Shown: positions 53,945 to 55,507 of the stretch, piece after piece
Numbering within the stretch: position 1 is the stretch's first letter
Layout: every line of letters begins with the position of its first letter
Source of the DNA: an uncultured Cytophagales bacterium
GTDB lineage: Bacteria > Bacteroidota > Bacteroidia > Cytophagales > Bernardetiaceae
Reading direction: 5' to 3'
Length of the DNA stretch: 55,507 bases
NCBI GenBank assembly: GCA_937136415.1
Contig: CAKZOK010000042.1
Location: 1-55,507 of the forward strand
Notes under the pieces: generated by a model
What the model was told of the DNA's origin: nothing
Database searches by the model: none
Seen by the model: the letters and a program-made list of their open reading frames with translations, nothing else
Translations under genes and position numbers: made by a program

Positions 53945-55267
53945 ATGAAAAATAATCTCTTATTTATTAAATTTTTAATTTTGAATAGTTTACTATTTCT
54001 TATACTTTTTAATTCTAATTTTTTACAAGCCCAGCCAGAAGTTTATACAAAGGCAATCCAGATGGCACAAAATGGAAACCCACAAGACGGTCTAAATCTT
54101 CTAAAAACAGAATTAAATGCAGATTCTGAAAATACTGAATTGCTTTATTATACAGGATATTATTTGGAACAATTAAGAAATATTCCTAAAGCTGTTGAGC
54201 TTTATAAAAAAGCTCTTAGAATAGACCAAAGCAATCTTGAGGCAAATTATAGATTAGGACTTTTATATGAAAAAAAGGATTCTATCCAACAAGCCTTTGA
54301 TTTTTATAAAAAAGCTCTTTTGCATGTTTCTAACTCTGAAAAAAAACAAAAAAAAGAAATATTGGGAAGAGTTATTGTTCTTTCAGATAAGACAAAAAAA
54401 AATGATAAAACAACTCTAAACTATGTCAATCAGTATTTAAAATATTCAACTATAAATACAATTCCTTCTCCTGTTGCGCTCTCAGCAGCAACAATCCTTT
54501 TCCAAAATTTGGAATATGAAAAAGCTCAACAACTCACAAAGTCTATTTTAGAAAAGACAAATTCGGACGCTTATCCTATTCAAAAAGCTGCTTTTATTCA
54601 TACTAGTTGTGCTTTTCGATTGCAAGACTTGGGTGCAATGAAAACATATTATGGTAGAATAAAAAATAAAAAACTCAAAACAGAATTAGAAAATACAGCC
54701 CCAAAGTATTATTATAATTTGGGTTATGTTTACTTCTTTTTGTATGATTTTGATAAGAGTTTGCGCTATTTACAGACGGCTTTAGTTATTAAACCTGATT
54801 ATGTACCAGCTCAAATTTTTATTAATCAAGTAGAAGCACGACAAGCCGATAAATCTGATATGATTCGTTTTTTAAGAAAAAAAGTAGAACTCTCAAAGCA
54901 AAAAAATGCAGCTTATTACGCTGACCTTACTCGCCTTTATGTACACGAAGAACGTTATAATGAAGCTATCAAAATGGTAGATTCGTGTTTGAGATTAGAA
55001 CCTAATAGGCACGATGTTTATTTTTTGAAGGCTCTCTCAAATTACAAAACAGTGAGAGATAAACAAGGAATTATTGTTCTGAAAAAATTGCTCAACAAAT
55101 TTACAAGATTAAAAGAAGAAGACCGTTTGAAGTGTTATTTTTTGTTAGGATTGATTTATAAAAGAACACAAAATTATAGAGAAGCAAAAAAAGCATTCTT
55201 GCAGGCACAAAAAGGAATTTTTAAAGACGCAGTAAACTGGGAGTTAAAATCAGTTACCAGTAAGTAG
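53945..55267 (+). CDS. Secreted tetratricopeptide repeat protein
   Basis: The 440-residue protein has a signal peptide (NSLLFLILFNSNFLQAQ) and about eight TPR-like units (AQNGNPQDGLNLLKTELNAD, YLEQLRNIPKAVELYKKAL, LYEKKDSIQQAFDFYKKAL, later YNEAIKMVDSCLRLEPNRHD and RTQNYREAKKAFLQAQKG). It is probably periplasmic, or attached to the outer membrane through partners. Its final codons (SVTSK, stop) are built from the heptamer array that begins at 55250, so the natural C-terminus may have been changed by the repeat. Confidence 0.85.
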   Translation: MKNNLLFIKFLILNSLLFLILFNSNFLQAQPEVYTKAIQMAQNGNPQDGLNLLKTELNADSENTELLYYTGYYLEQLRNIPKAVELYKKALRIDQSNLEANYRLGLLYEKKDSIQQAFDFYKKALLHVSNSEKKQKKEILGRVIVLSDKTKKNDKTTLNYVNQYLKYSTINTIPSPVALSAATILFQNLEYEKAQQLTKSILEKTNSDAYPIQKAAFIHTSCAFRLQDLGAMKTYYGRIKNKKLKTELENTAPKYYYNLGYVYFFLYDFDKSLRYLQTALVIKPDYVPAQIFINQVEARQADKSDMIRFLRKKVELSKQKNAAYYADLTRLYVHEERYNEAIKMVDSCLRLEPNRHDVYFLKALSNYKTVRDKQGIIVLKKLLNKFTRLKEEDRLKCYFLLGLIYKRTQNYREAKKAFLQAQKGIFKDAVNWELKSVTSK

Positions 55268-55304
55268 TAATCAGTTACCAGTTACCAGTTACCAGTAATC
55301 AGTT
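55250..55304. repeat. Heptamer tandem repeat CAGTTAC/CAGTAAT
   Basis: Units CAGTTAC and CAGTAAT, with one degenerate stretch, alternate for about 55 bases. The start of the array overlaps the stop codon of the TPR gene. Units such as TAATCAG are the reverse complement of the CTGATTA array at 55427, so the two arrays face each other. Confidence 0.7.
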
Positions 55305-55314
55305 AATTTCTCTA

Positions 55315-55365
55315 GAATTACGAATTACGAATTACGAATTACGAATTACGAATTACGAATTACGA
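55315..55365. repeat. Heptamer tandem repeat CGAATTA
   Basis: Six perfect copies of CGAATTA (55321-55362) plus partial copies on both sides form this array. Confidence 0.9.
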
Positions 55366-55426
55366 TTTTTTTTTTATTAAAAAACAGTGCTATTTATACT
55401 AAAAATCAGAGAAACGCAGTTTCGCA

Positions 55427-55507
55427 CTGATTACTGATTACTGATTACTGATTACTGATTACTGATTACTGATTACTGATTACTGATTACTGATTACTGA
55501 TTACTGA
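55427..55507. repeat. Heptamer tandem repeat CTGATTA, continuing past the window edge
   Basis: About 11.5 perfect copies of CTGATTA run to the last base of the window, so the array is longer than seen here. Between it and the CGAATTA array lies a short stretch that includes a hairpin CAGTGC...GCACTG (55385-55429). Confidence 0.92.

Noticed and set aside
55250..55507. A CRISPR array at the right edge
   Set aside because: The units are 7 bases with no spacers, so these are simple tandem repeats.

Overview
The window reads as chromosomal DNA of a gliding Bacteroidota bacterium, most likely of the order Cytophagales. The evidence is AT-rich coding DNA, type IX secretion/gliding genes (gldK, gldL, gldM and a PorP/SprF-type protein), a Na+-translocating NADH:quinone reductase operon, promoters of the Bacteroidota type (TTG, about 19 bases, TAnnTTTG), and several families found almost only in this phylum (DUF6934, DUF6048, DUF6452, DUF4290, the PUR-like DUF3276). 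A genus-level guess such as Bernardetia is inference only.

Layout. Bases 1-6400 are an accessory region. It holds a partial Crp/Fnr regulator cut by the window edge, an HSL-type esterase, a DUF6934 gene with a 58-residue partner flanked by two direct copies of a two-hairpin element, and a two-gene unit made of a HEPN-NACHT NTPase and a protein with two S1-like domains. That unit looks like an undescribed NLR-type immune system. A candidate small RNA sits between two copies of the same terminator hairpin before metH. Bases 6400-18300 carry metH, a PglD/NeuD-type acyltransferase, then gldM, gldL, gldK and a PorP/SprF gene, all on the minus strand. No gldN is present, and gldK is cut off from gldLM by a terminator and 960 bp.

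Bases 18700-30000 hold housekeeping genes: a glycosyltransferase, an ECF-type sigma factor, ccmC-ccmD-ccmE (haem delivery for cytochrome c), a DUF2795 protein, hemE, the DUF6452/DUF6048 envelope pair, a PH-domain membrane protein, trmB, adk, a flavodoxin-like reductase and a TPR protein. Three short elements with terminal inverted repeats lie between these genes. Bases 30400-35400 are nqrABCDE, closed by a terminator and lacking nqrF. A Wzc-like tyrosine kinase, a large beta-propeller/GAF/PP2C signalling protein and an unusual ABC exporter follow.

Bases 44800-55507 contain DUF4290 and DUF3276 proteins, a lipoprotein-like fragment next to another hairpin element, a dipeptidyl-peptidase III, a lipoprotein joined directly to a lone PIN-domain toxin-like gene, a YjdM/PhnA-type zinc-ribbon protein, a glutamate-cysteine-ligase-like/CBS fusion, an FAH-family hydrolase and a TPR protein whose last codons run into heptanucleotide tandem repeats at the right edge.

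A recurring theme is a set of short intergenic elements with one or two hairpins (near 1.6, 2.4, 10.2, 23.7, 29.3 and 46.6 kb). Several have CTAA or TTAG at the hairpin tip while the stem sequences differ.
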